The notes under the pieces were generated by a model. That model saw only the letters and a list, made by a program, of their open reading frames with translations, made no database searches and had not been told where the DNA came from. From Allobosea sp. TND4EK4 (GTDB lineage: Bacteria; Pseudomonadota; Alphaproteobacteria; Rhizobiales; Beijerinckiaceae): DNA of 64,000 nt. Numbering within the stretch: the first letter of the stretch is position 1; the number at the start of each line of letters is the position of its first letter. Both the position numbers and the translations under genes were made by a program. The stretch lies in assembly GCF_900156025.1 (NCBI RefSeq), contig NZ_FTMO01000011.1, positions 1 to 64,000 of the forward strand, given 5' to 3'. Shown piece after piece: positions 55,077 to 62,922 of the stretch.

Positions 55077-56663
55077 TCAATAGACGTCGGCCTGGTAGCG
55101 CCCCGCCTTCTTCAGACCCGCGACATAAGCCAGCGCCTGCTCGGCCGAATACCCGCCATGCGCAGCGACGACATCCACCAGTGCGAGTTCCACATCCTTC
55201 GCCATGCGCTTGGCATCGCCGCAGATATAGAAATGCGCGCCCTGCTCCAGCCAGCCGAAGAGCTCGGTCCCGCGCTCGCGCATGCGGTCCTGGACGTAGA
55301 TTTTCTCCCTGCCGTCGCGCGACCAGGCGAGCGTGAGATGGGTCAGGACGCCCTCCTGCTTCATGGCGTCCAGTTCGTCCTCGTAGAAGAAGTCGCTGGT
55401 CCGGCGCTGGTGGCCGAAGAACAGCCAGTTGCGGCCCGGAGCCTTCGTCGCCCGGCGATCGTGCAGGAATGCCCGGAACGGGGCGATGCCGGTGCCCGGC
55501 CCGCACATGATCACCGGCGTCTCCGGATTGTCCGGCAGGCCGAAGCCATGCGCGCGCTGGACATAGACCGGCACCGCCTCGCCGGGCTGGACACGCTCGG
55601 CGAGGAAGGTCGAGGCGACGCCCCAGCGCGGACGCGTGCCGATGCGGTAGCGGACCGCGTCCACCGTCAGCGAAACCCGCCCCGGCGTCGCGACATGAGA
55701 GGACGAGATCGAGTAGAGCCGCGGCTGCAGGGGATCGAGCGCTTCGACGAAGGCTTCCGGCGAGAGACGCGCCTGCCCGAATTTATGCAGCGCGCCGAGC
55801 ACGTCGAGCCGGTCGAGATCGCCGTCGGGGTCCTCGCCCGCGGCGAGCAGGCGGGCCTTGGCCCGCGTCTGCCCGCCCGTGACATAGGAGATGAGCTGGA
55901 ACAGGGCGTCGGGTGCCGGACCCAGCGCGTGGTCGGTCAGAAGGCGCTCGCGCAGCGTCCTGCCGCCGATATCGGCACCGGGCCTCGCGCCCAGCAGGGC
56001 GATGACCGCATCCACGAGCCGTAGATCGTTCTGCGGCACGATGCCGAAGGCGTCGCCGACGACGTAATCGAGTCCACATTCCGAGAGATCGAACTCGACA
56101 TGCCAGGTCTCCTTCTCCGAGCCGGGGCCGTTCAGCTTGCGCCGGGAGAGGAAGGTGGCGAGGGCCGGGTTCTCGCGGCAGCGGCCGGGCGGGCCCAGCT
56201 CCGCGGAAGCCGGCCGGGCATCGGCGGCGGCCGCAGGCGTCGCGCCGGTCTCCTCCACGAGGGCCTTGACGGCCCGCAGCGTCTCCTTGCCGCCAGGCGC
56301 GCAGAGATTCAGTCGTGGCTCGGCACCGGAGGCGATCGCGGCGGAATAGCTTTCGCAGACATAGCCGCACTGCCCGCAATCCTGCTGGGCCATGGCGGCG
56401 AAGAGACGGCGCGGCAATGGCTTGCCTGCGGCCAGCCTCTGCCGCTCGGGCAGCGCCATGGCGGGGTCATGCCAGGGCGCCCCGTCATCCTCCGCCTGGC
56501 TCATCACCGCAGCGTTCTCCGAAGGAGACAGAGCCGTGACGCCGGCATTGTCGAGCGCCAGTAGCCCCGCGAAGAAGCCGTTGAGCCAGGAGCGCTGCTC
56601 CTCGCTGAACGGCGCGGTTTCCGGGATGACCTGGACGAGGGGGGTGGGCGACTGGACGGTCAC
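55077..56663 (-). CDS. CysJ-like FAD/NADPH reductase with an N-terminal Fe-S domain
   Basis: 528 residues from GTG 56663, overlapping the nirA stop by 4 bases. An N-terminal stretch with Cys96, Cys99, Cys103 and Cys121 (DCGQCGYVCESY and NLCAPGG) matches the small 4Fe-4S domain of RnfB and similar proteins. From about residue 160 a CysJ-type FAD-binding region (LYSISSSHVATPGRVSLTVDAVRY, GVASTFLAERVQPGEAVPVYVQ) and a nicotinamide-binding region (MCGPGTGIAPFRAFL, FFGHQRRTSDFFYEDEL, YICGDAKRMAKDV) follow. No flavodoxin domain. It probably feeds NADPH electrons to the adjacent nitrite reductase. Confidence 0.88.
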   Translation of the reverse strand: MTVQSPTPLVQVIPETAPFSEEQRSWLNGFFAGLLALDNAGVTALSPSENAAVMSQAEDDGAPWHDPAMALPERQRLAAGKPLPRRLFAAMAQQDCGQCGYVCESYSAAIASGAEPRLNLCAPGGKETLRAVKALVEETGATPAAAADARPASAELGPPGRCRENPALATFLSRRKLNGPGSEKETWHVEFDLSECGLDYVVGDAFGIVPQNDLRLVDAVIALLGARPGADIGGRTLRERLLTDHALGPAPDALFQLISYVTGGQTRAKARLLAAGEDPDGDLDRLDVLGALHKFGQARLSPEAFVEALDPLQPRLYSISSSHVATPGRVSLTVDAVRYRIGTRPRWGVASTFLAERVQPGEAVPVYVQRAHGFGLPDNPETPVIMCGPGTGIAPFRAFLHDRRATKAPGRNWLFFGHQRRTSDFFYEDELDAMKQEGVLTHLTLAWSRDGREKIYVQDRMRERGTELFGWLEQGAHFYICGDAKRMAKDVELALVDVVAAHGGYSAEQALAYVAGLKKAGRYQADVY

Positions 56664-58474
56664 GCCGCTTCTCCCGTCTGCGCCACCAGCGCCCGCAGCG
56701 CCTCGATGTCGTGGCGGCGCGCGAAGGCGACGAAGCTCTCCTCGGGGGCAGCGCGATGCCCCTGCCACACTTGCAGGATCGCCTCGACGACAGCCGGCGC
56801 CTCCTCCGCCTTGATCTTCTCGCGAAATGCCCGGGCGATGCCGCCATCGACGCCATAGCCGCCGCCGACATAGACGTCGTAGCCAGGGACGGTGTCGCCC
56901 TCCTCGTTCACCGGCACCTTGGCGCCGATCAGCCCGATATCGCCGATATAGTGCTGCGCGCAGGAATTGTGGCAGCCGGTGAGGTGGATGTTGACCGGCT
57001 GCTCCAGCGTCATCCGCGGCTCGCAATGCGCGGCGATGGCGAGTGCATCCTCCTTGGTGTGCGCGGCGGCGAATTTGCACCCGGTGGCGCCCGTGCAGGC
57101 GATGAGCCCGGCGCGCAGCGCCGAGGTTTCGGCGGAAAGCCCCGCCGCCTGCAGATTCGCCAGCACGTCGTCGATGCGCGCATCCGGTACGCCAGAGATC
57201 AGCAGGTTCTGCCAGACGGTGAGGCGGATATCGCCGTCGCCGCAGTCGCGGGCGATCGCGGCGATGACGCGCATCTGCGCGACGGTGAGCTTGCCGACCG
57301 GCAGCGCGACGCCGATCCAGTTCAATCCAGGCTGCGCCTGCCGGTGCACCCCGACATGGGCGAGGCGGTCGTAGGCAGGGCGCGGCGCGACAAACGCGGC
57401 ATCGATGCGGACCAGCCTCCGGCCGAGCTTCTCTTCGACGGCCGTCAGGAAACGGTCGAACCCCCAGTCGTCGAGGATGTATTTCAGCCGTGCCTTGTTG
57501 CGGTCGGCGCGGTTGGCGTTGGCCGTGAAGATGCGGATGACGGCGTCCGCAACCGCGACGGCGTCCGAGGGTGCCACGATCACGCCGGTGTCCCGCGCCA
57601 GATCCTTGTGGCCGGTAATTCCGCCGAGCGCGAGCCTGTACCAGATGCCGGGCGCGACCGGCTGGGCCTCGAAGCTCGCGCCTTCGATCACCTCCACCGC
57701 TTGAAAGCCGATATCGTTGGTGTCCTCCAGCGTCGCGATCGAGCCGGCACCGTCGAAGGCGACGTTGAATTTGCGCGGCAGCCCGTAAAGGGAGCGGTCG
57801 TTGAGGATGTGATGGTGCCAGGCCCTGGCGTGAGGGCGGGTGTCGAGCAGCTCGAGCGGGTCGATGCCGGCGGTCGCTGACCCGGTGACATTGCGGATGT
57901 TGTCGGCGCCGGAGCCCTTGGCGGTCAGCCCGAGATCGCTGAGTCCCTCGATGAAGCCCGGCGCATTCTCGGCCGTGATCTCGCGGACCTGCAGGTTGGC
58001 GCGGGTGGTGACGTGCGCGTAGCCTCCGCCGAGCCGCTCGGCGAGATCGGCGACGCCCGCAAACTGCCAATGTGTCAGGATGCCGTTGGGGATGCGAAGC
58101 CGGCACATATAGCTGTTCTGGGCCGGGGCGACGTAGAACAGCCCATGATAGCGCCAGCGGAAATTGTCGTCCGGCTTCGGATAGGCGCCGCTCTCGGCCT
58201 GCGTCTTGAAGCGGGCATAGGCGTCGAAGGGATGCTCGGCCGCCTTCCATTTCTCGGGATCGGAGAGTTTGCCGCCGGCCGCGACCGTCCGCGCCTGCGC
58301 CGCCAGATGCTCCTTGTCCGGACCGGCCGGCGCGGATGCCGCGCTGCCGGCGCCGGAGCCGAGCGGGGCGAGCCCGCGCGCCGTGCGGGCGGACTGCATG
58401 CCGCTCATGAAGCCTTCCAGATAGCGCTTCTGGTCGGGTGTGAAGTCGTCGCTCATGACAGGCCCGTCCGTCAT
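56660..58474 (-). CDS. nirA: Assimilatory nitrite/sulfite reductase, sirohaem type (NirA)
   Basis: 604 residues. Sirohaem-4Fe-4S ligands Cys460 and Cys466 (CTGATGCKFA) and Cys501 and Cys505 (CHNSC), with two ferredoxin-like half-domains (RLRIPNGILTHWQFAGVADLAERLGGG, QPGLNWIGVALPVGKLTVAQM). It reduces nitrite to ammonium with six electrons. ATG 58474 overlaps the ATPase stop (ATGA); ATG 58456 is also in frame. The gene order (nasA, nrt, nirA, reductase) assigns it to nitrite rather than sulfite. Confidence 0.93.
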   Translation of the reverse strand: MTDGPVMSDDFTPDQKRYLEGFMSGMQSARTARGLAPLGSGAGSAASAPAGPDKEHLAAQARTVAAGGKLSDPEKWKAAEHPFDAYARFKTQAESGAYPKPDDNFRWRYHGLFYVAPAQNSYMCRLRIPNGILTHWQFAGVADLAERLGGGYAHVTTRANLQVREITAENAPGFIEGLSDLGLTAKGSGADNIRNVTGSATAGIDPLELLDTRPHARAWHHHILNDRSLYGLPRKFNVAFDGAGSIATLEDTNDIGFQAVEVIEGASFEAQPVAPGIWYRLALGGITGHKDLARDTGVIVAPSDAVAVADAVIRIFTANANRADRNKARLKYILDDWGFDRFLTAVEEKLGRRLVRIDAAFVAPRPAYDRLAHVGVHRQAQPGLNWIGVALPVGKLTVAQMRVIAAIARDCGDGDIRLTVWQNLLISGVPDARIDDVLANLQAAGLSAETSALRAGLIACTGATGCKFAAAHTKEDALAIAAHCEPRMTLEQPVNIHLTGCHNSCAQHYIGDIGLIGAKVPVNEEGDTVPGYDVYVGGGYGVDGGIARAFREKIKAEEAPAVVEAILQVWQGHRAAPEESFVAFARRHDIEALRALVAQTGEAA

Positions 58475-59262
58475 GCCGCCTCGACGAAGCGATGGCGCTC
58501 GTAGAGGAACTTCAGCACCGCCTCGCGCGCGGCGATGTAGGTGCGGTCGGAGACCAGCTCGAGTCGCTTGCGAGGCCGCGCGAGCCGGACGTCGAGAACC
58601 TCGCCGATATGAGCGGAGGGGCCGTTGGTCATCATCACGATGCGGTCCGAGAGCAGCACCGCCTCATCGACATCATGGGTGATCATGATCATGGTGTTGC
58701 CGAGCGCGGCGTGGATCTGCATCACGGAATCCTGCAGATGCGCGCGCGTCAGCGCATCGAGTGCGCCGAAGGGCTCGTCCAGCAGCAGGATCTTGGGCTC
58801 CATCGCCAGCCCCCGCGCGATGCCGACGCGCTGCTTCATGCCGCCGGAGATTTCCGCCGGGCGCTTGTCCCTGGCATGGGCCATCTGCACCAGATCGAGA
58901 TTGTGCATGATCCAGTCATGCCGCTCGGCCTTGCTCCTCGTGGCCCCGAAGACCTTGTTCACCGCGAGCGCGACATTGGCGTAGACGGTGAGCCAGGGCA
59001 GCAGCGAGTGGTTCTGGAACACCACCGCGCGCTCCGGCCCGGACGCGTTGACCTCCTTGCCTTCCAGCAGCACGGCCCCGGCCGAAACCGGCGTCAGCCC
59101 CGCGACGATGTTGAGCAGGGTCGATTTCCCGCAGCCGGAATGGCCGATGATCGAGACGAACTCGCCCTTCTCGATGACGAGGTTGATGTCCTTGAGGACT
59201 TCGGTGGAGACGCTGCCGCGCTGGAAGCGTTTGTCGACATGGTCGATCTTGAGATAGCTCAT
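58471..59262 (-). CDS. nrtD: Nitrate ABC transporter ATPase (NrtD/NasD)
   Basis: 263 residues: Walker A GHSGCGKST, FQNHSLLPWLTVYANVALAV, signature ISGGMKQRVGIARGLA, Walker B ILLLDEPFGALDALTRAH, switch MITHDVDEAVLLSDRIVMMTNGP. The family includes nitrate, sulfonate and taurine importers; the nitrate operon fixes the assignment. Follows the permease gene by 11 bases. Confidence 0.92.
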   Translation of the reverse strand: MSYLKIDHVDKRFQRGSVSTEVLKDINLVIEKGEFVSIIGHSGCGKSTLLNIVAGLTPVSAGAVLLEGKEVNASGPERAVVFQNHSLLPWLTVYANVALAVNKVFGATRSKAERHDWIMHNLDLVQMAHARDKRPAEISGGMKQRVGIARGLAMEPKILLLDEPFGALDALTRAHLQDSVMQIHAALGNTMIMITHDVDEAVLLSDRIVMMTNGPSAHIGEVLDVRLARPRKRLELVSDRTYIAAREAVLKFLYERHRFVEAA

Positions 59263-59273
59263 CCTTGCGCTCC

Positions 59274-60200
59274 TCAGTTCGTCGCAGTGCCGCGGGTGAC
59301 GACATGGCCGATGAGGGCGACGAGGCGGTCGAGCAGGAAGCCGACCACGCCGATATAGACCAGCGCCACGATGATGTCGGAGAGGCGCGAGGAGTTCCAG
59401 GCGTCCCAGATGAAGAAGCCGATGCCGACGCCGCCGGTCAGCATCTCAGCCGCCACGATGGCAAGCCAGGACAGGCCGACGCCGATGCGCAGGCCGGTGA
59501 AGATGTAGGGCGCCGCCGAAGGCACCATGACCTTGAAGAAGAACTCGACCTGGTTCAGCCGCAGCACCTGCGCGACATTGCGATAGTCCTGCGGGATGTT
59601 GCGGATGCCGACGGCGGTGTTGATGATCACCGGCCAGATCGCGGTGATGAAGATCACGAAGATCGCCGATGGCTGGCTGTCGCGGAACGCGGCGAGCGAG
59701 AGCGGCAGCCAGGCCAGCGGCGGCACCGTCCGCAGCACCTGGAACACCGGGTCGAGCCCGCGCATCGCCCAGACCGACTGCCCGACGAGGGTGCCGAGCA
59801 GCACGCCGACGATGGCCGCCAGGCTGAAGCCGATCGCGACGCGCTGGAGCGAGACGAGGATGCGCCAGCCCAAGCCGATATCCTGCGAGCCGTTCCAGAA
59901 GAAGGGCTCGACGATCAGGTCCCGGGCCTCCTCCCAGATCTTGGTCGGCGTGGGCAGGGCCGATTGCGGCCCATGCGCTGCGAGCTGCCAGAACAGCAGG
60001 ATCAGCGCGACCGTGATCAGGGGCGGCACCACGGTGGACAGTGCGGAGCGAAGCCAGGCGCGCAGCGGCGGCCGGAAACTGCTTTTGCTTTTGCTTTTGT
60101 GAGGCATCTGCAGGACGCTCGGAGCCGGGACCCCGGCCGGTGCTCCGGCCAGGGTGACGACACAAGCGGGAGCGGTGTCCTTCTTCAGGGCGGCGCTCAT
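59274..60200 (-). CDS. nrtB: Nitrate ABC transporter permease (NrtB)
   Basis: 308 residues with a soluble N-terminal arm of about 45 residues containing a (KS)3 repeat, then six membrane helices: VPPLITVALILLFWQLAAH, IGFSLAAIVGVLLGTLVG, LRTVPPLAWLPLSLAAFRDSQPSAIFVIFI, IPQDYRNVAQVLRLNQVEFFFKVMVPSAAPYIFTGLRIG (ATPase loop), GVGIGFFIWDAWNSSRLSDI. No solute-binding NrtA gene is adjacent. Confidence 0.92.
   Translation of the reverse strand: MSAALKKDTAPACVVTLAGAPAGVPAPSVLQMPHKSKSKSSFRPPLRAWLRSALSTVVPPLITVALILLFWQLAAHGPQSALPTPTKIWEEARDLIVEPFFWNGSQDIGLGWRILVSLQRVAIGFSLAAIVGVLLGTLVGQSVWAMRGLDPVFQVLRTVPPLAWLPLSLAAFRDSQPSAIFVIFITAIWPVIINTAVGIRNIPQDYRNVAQVLRLNQVEFFFKVMVPSAAPYIFTGLRIGVGLSWLAIVAAEMLTGGVGIGFFIWDAWNSSRLSDIIVALVYIGVVGFLLDRLVALIGHVVTRGTATN
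60081..60098 (-). repeat. Hexanucleotide repeat in nrtB
   Basis: Three in-frame copies of gctttt (read on the plus strand), encoding Lys-Ser three times in the permease N-terminal arm. Copy changes would keep the frame. Confidence 0.85.
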
Positions 60201-60234
60201 GCGGTCTCTCCTGCGGTGGGAAGGGTTGACGAAA

Positions 60235-62922
60235 TCATGCGGCCTCCGTGCTGAACGCCCGCGCGCCGATGCGGCGGATCTCTGGCAGGCAGGAGCCGCA
60301 ATTGGTTCCGGCCTTCAGCCTGAGGCCGATCTCCTCGGCGGATGTCGCGCCGGCCGCGAAGGCAGCGCGGATGGCATGGAGGCCGACGCCGAAGCAGGCG
60401 CAAATCGTCGGGCCGGGTTCGGTTCCGCTGGCGGCGCGGCCGGCCAGCAGGGCGAAGCGATGCCCGATCTCGGCAGTGGGGTCGGCGAAGACGGCCTTGA
60501 CCGTGTCCCAGAGCGGCGCCCGGCCGGTCGGCGCGAGGAAGAGCGCGGCCAGCAGCCGGCCCTGATGCACCACCGCGCAGCGATAACCGCCACCCTCCCG
60601 ATCAATCAGCTCGACCAGGCCCTCCTCTCCGAATCGGGCGCGGACCAGGGCCATCGCCGAGGCGATCGTCTCGTTTGTGGCGAAGAGCCGGCCTTCGCCG
60701 CCCTCGACGGCAAGCCGCGCCCACCAGCTCCCCTCCGGCAGCGGGAAGGCGTCGCGCGACAGCACGAAGCCTTGCGAGGTGAAGGTGACGGGGCCGATCG
60801 AGGCCGGGGTGGCCTTCAACTCGGGCTGGCCGGAGCACGGATCGACAAGTGCCTGCACCGCGGCGCCGATGCGGGCGTCCGATGCCGTTTCTGCGGACCA
60901 ATGGATCGGCGCGAAGAGCGAGCCTTCCGGAATGCCCGTATCGGTCGCCACCTTGAGGATGGCCTGGCCTTCGCGCGTCTCGATTCGGGCAAACTTGGCT
61001 TCCACCAACCCGTATCGGGACGCGTCGGCGGGATGGACCGAGACCGCGGGCTCCGCGGTATGCGCGCTCAGCCGCGGACTCAGCCCCGTGCGGGTCATGG
61101 TATGCCAGTGGTCGCGCACGCGTCCGGTGTTGAGCCGAAGCGGGAAGCGCGCATCGGTCGCGCTCGCCGGCGCGGGCTCGGCGAGCGCCTGCATCTGGGC
61201 CCGGCCATCGCCGGTGAAGAACCCGCCATCGGCGAAGAGCCGCGCCGTGCCCTGCGGCCTGTCCCATGGCACAGGCCATTGCACCGGTGCCAGCGCGTCA
61301 TAGGCGGCAAGGCTCAGCCCGGCATGGGCGCCGATGTCGAAGTCCCGCGTCCCCTCGTTCTCGAAGGCGGAGAGCGCCGCGTGCTCGGCGTGGATCGCGT
61401 GCGGCCCCCGGAAAGAGAAGGCGTCGCTGAAGCCGAGGCGCTTGGCGACCTCGCAGACGATCCACCAGTCTGGCTTGACCCCGCCCGGCAGCGGCAGGAA
61501 GGCGCGCTGGCGTGAGATGCGACGTTCGGAATTGGTGACGGTGCCGTCCTTCTCACCCCAGGCCGCGGCCGGAAGGATGAGATGCGGCTTCGCGGCGAGC
61601 GTATCGTTGGAGAGGACGTTCTCGGAGATGACGAAGAGGTCGAGCCCGGAAAGCGCGGCGCGGACCGCGTCGGCCCGCGGCAGGGAAACGGCGGGATTGG
61701 TCGCCATCACCCACAGGGCCCGGATGCGCCGATCGGCCACCGCCTCCATCATCGCGACGGCCTTCAGCCCCTCGCGCTGGGCCATGGCCGGCGCGCCCCA
61801 GAAGCGCTGTACGCGCTCGATTTCGGCAGGCGTGTAGCCCATATGGGCCGCGAGCGTGTTGGCCATGCCGCCGACCTCGCGCCCGCCCATCGCATTGGGC
61901 TGGCCGGTCAGCGAGAGCGGTCCGCAGCCCGGCCTTCCGATCCGCGCCGTGGCGAGGTGGCAGTGCAGGATGGCGGCGACCTTGTCGGTACCCTGTGCCG
62001 ACTGGTTGACGCCCTGGCTCCAGGCCGTGACCACGGCGGGCGTCTGCCCCCACAGCGTGAAGAAGGCCTTGACGGAATCCTCGGGCAGCCCGGTGCGGGC
62101 GGCGACCGCCGCGCTGTTGCCGGCGATGTCCCGTGCATTCGCCAGCGTCTCGTCCAGGCCGGCGACGTGGCGCTCGATGTAATCGCGCGCGATCAGGCCA
62201 TGATCGGCGAGATGGACGAGAAGCCCCGCGAAGAGCACGCTGTCCATGCCCGGCTTCAGGGGCAGAACGAGATCGGCATCCTCGGCCGTCGCGGTGACCC
62301 GCGGATCGATCACCACGACCTTGGCCCCGCGCTCGGCCCGGTTCTCCTGGATGCGCCGGAACAGGACGGGGTGGCACCACGCGGTGTTCGATCCCACCAG
62401 CACGATCAGGTCGGCGGCATCAAGGTCCTCATAGGACCCGGGCACGGTGTCGGAGCCGAAGACGCGCCGCTGCGCCGCGACGGTCGAGGCCATGCAGAGC
62501 CGCGAATTGGTATCGACATGCGGCGTGCCGATGAACCCTTTCGCCAGCTTGTTGGCGACGTAGTAGTCCTCGGTCAGGAGTTGTCCCGAGAGATAGAAGG
62601 CGACGGCCTCCGGTCCATTGTCGCGGATGACCGCCTTGAACCCCTCGGCGGCCCCGTCGAGCGCCTGGTCCCAGCCCACAGCGTCGTAGCCGCCAGCCGC
62701 GTTCCGCCGGAGCGGGTGCAGGACACGGTGACCCTGTGCCAGCGTTTCGCCCAGCGCCGAGCCCTTCGAGCAGAGCCGGCCGCGATTGGCAGGATGGTCC
62801 GGGTCGCCCGCGACGGCGGCGCCGCCCTTGCCATCCGCCGTCGCCAGCACGCCGCAGCCGACGCCGCAATAGGGGCAGGTGGTGCGGGTCGCGGTCGGGG
62901 CGAGGGGCGCGTCGTGCCGCAT
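60235..62922 (-). CDS. nasA: Assimilatory nitrate reductase catalytic subunit (NasA)
   Basis: 895 residues. N-terminal 4Fe-4S site Cys16, Cys19, Cys23, Cys51 (CPYCGVGCGV and RLCSKG), Mo-bisMGD region NSRLCMASTVAA with the Mo-ligand Cys, GSNTAWCHPVLF, SLTGQPNAMGGREVGG, NTGRVRDHWHTMTRTG. A C-terminal BFD-like 2Fe-2S domain (CACFGVGLHAIRAA and GTNCGSCLPEI) follows from about residue 835. It reduces nitrate to nitrite in the cytoplasm. Its start shares one base with the preceding reductase stop. Confidence 0.95.
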   Translation of the reverse strand: MRHDAPLAPTATRTTCPYCGVGCGVLATADGKGGAAVAGDPDHPANRGRLCSKGSALGETLAQGHRVLHPLRRNAAGGYDAVGWDQALDGAAEGFKAVIRDNGPEAVAFYLSGQLLTEDYYVANKLAKGFIGTPHVDTNSRLCMASTVAAQRRVFGSDTVPGSYEDLDAADLIVLVGSNTAWCHPVLFRRIQENRAERGAKVVVIDPRVTATAEDADLVLPLKPGMDSVLFAGLLVHLADHGLIARDYIERHVAGLDETLANARDIAGNSAAVAARTGLPEDSVKAFFTLWGQTPAVVTAWSQGVNQSAQGTDKVAAILHCHLATARIGRPGCGPLSLTGQPNAMGGREVGGMANTLAAHMGYTPAEIERVQRFWGAPAMAQREGLKAVAMMEAVADRRIRALWVMATNPAVSLPRADAVRAALSGLDLFVISENVLSNDTLAAKPHLILPAAAWGEKDGTVTNSERRISRQRAFLPLPGGVKPDWWIVCEVAKRLGFSDAFSFRGPHAIHAEHAALSAFENEGTRDFDIGAHAGLSLAAYDALAPVQWPVPWDRPQGTARLFADGGFFTGDGRAQMQALAEPAPASATDARFPLRLNTGRVRDHWHTMTRTGLSPRLSAHTAEPAVSVHPADASRYGLVEAKFARIETREGQAILKVATDTGIPEGSLFAPIHWSAETASDARIGAAVQALVDPCSGQPELKATPASIGPVTFTSQGFVLSRDAFPLPEGSWWARLAVEGGEGRLFATNETIASAMALVRARFGEEGLVELIDREGGGYRCAVVHQGRLLAALFLAPTGRAPLWDTVKAVFADPTAEIGHRFALLAGRAASGTEPGPTICACFGVGLHAIRAAFAAGATSAEEIGLRLKAGTNCGSCLPEIRRIGARAFSTEAA

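Noticed and set aside
56664-58250. 1057-residue fusion reading across nirA into the CysJ-like gene
   Set aside because: The upstream part is a shadow of nirA; the family match begins at GTG 56663, which overlaps the nirA stop.
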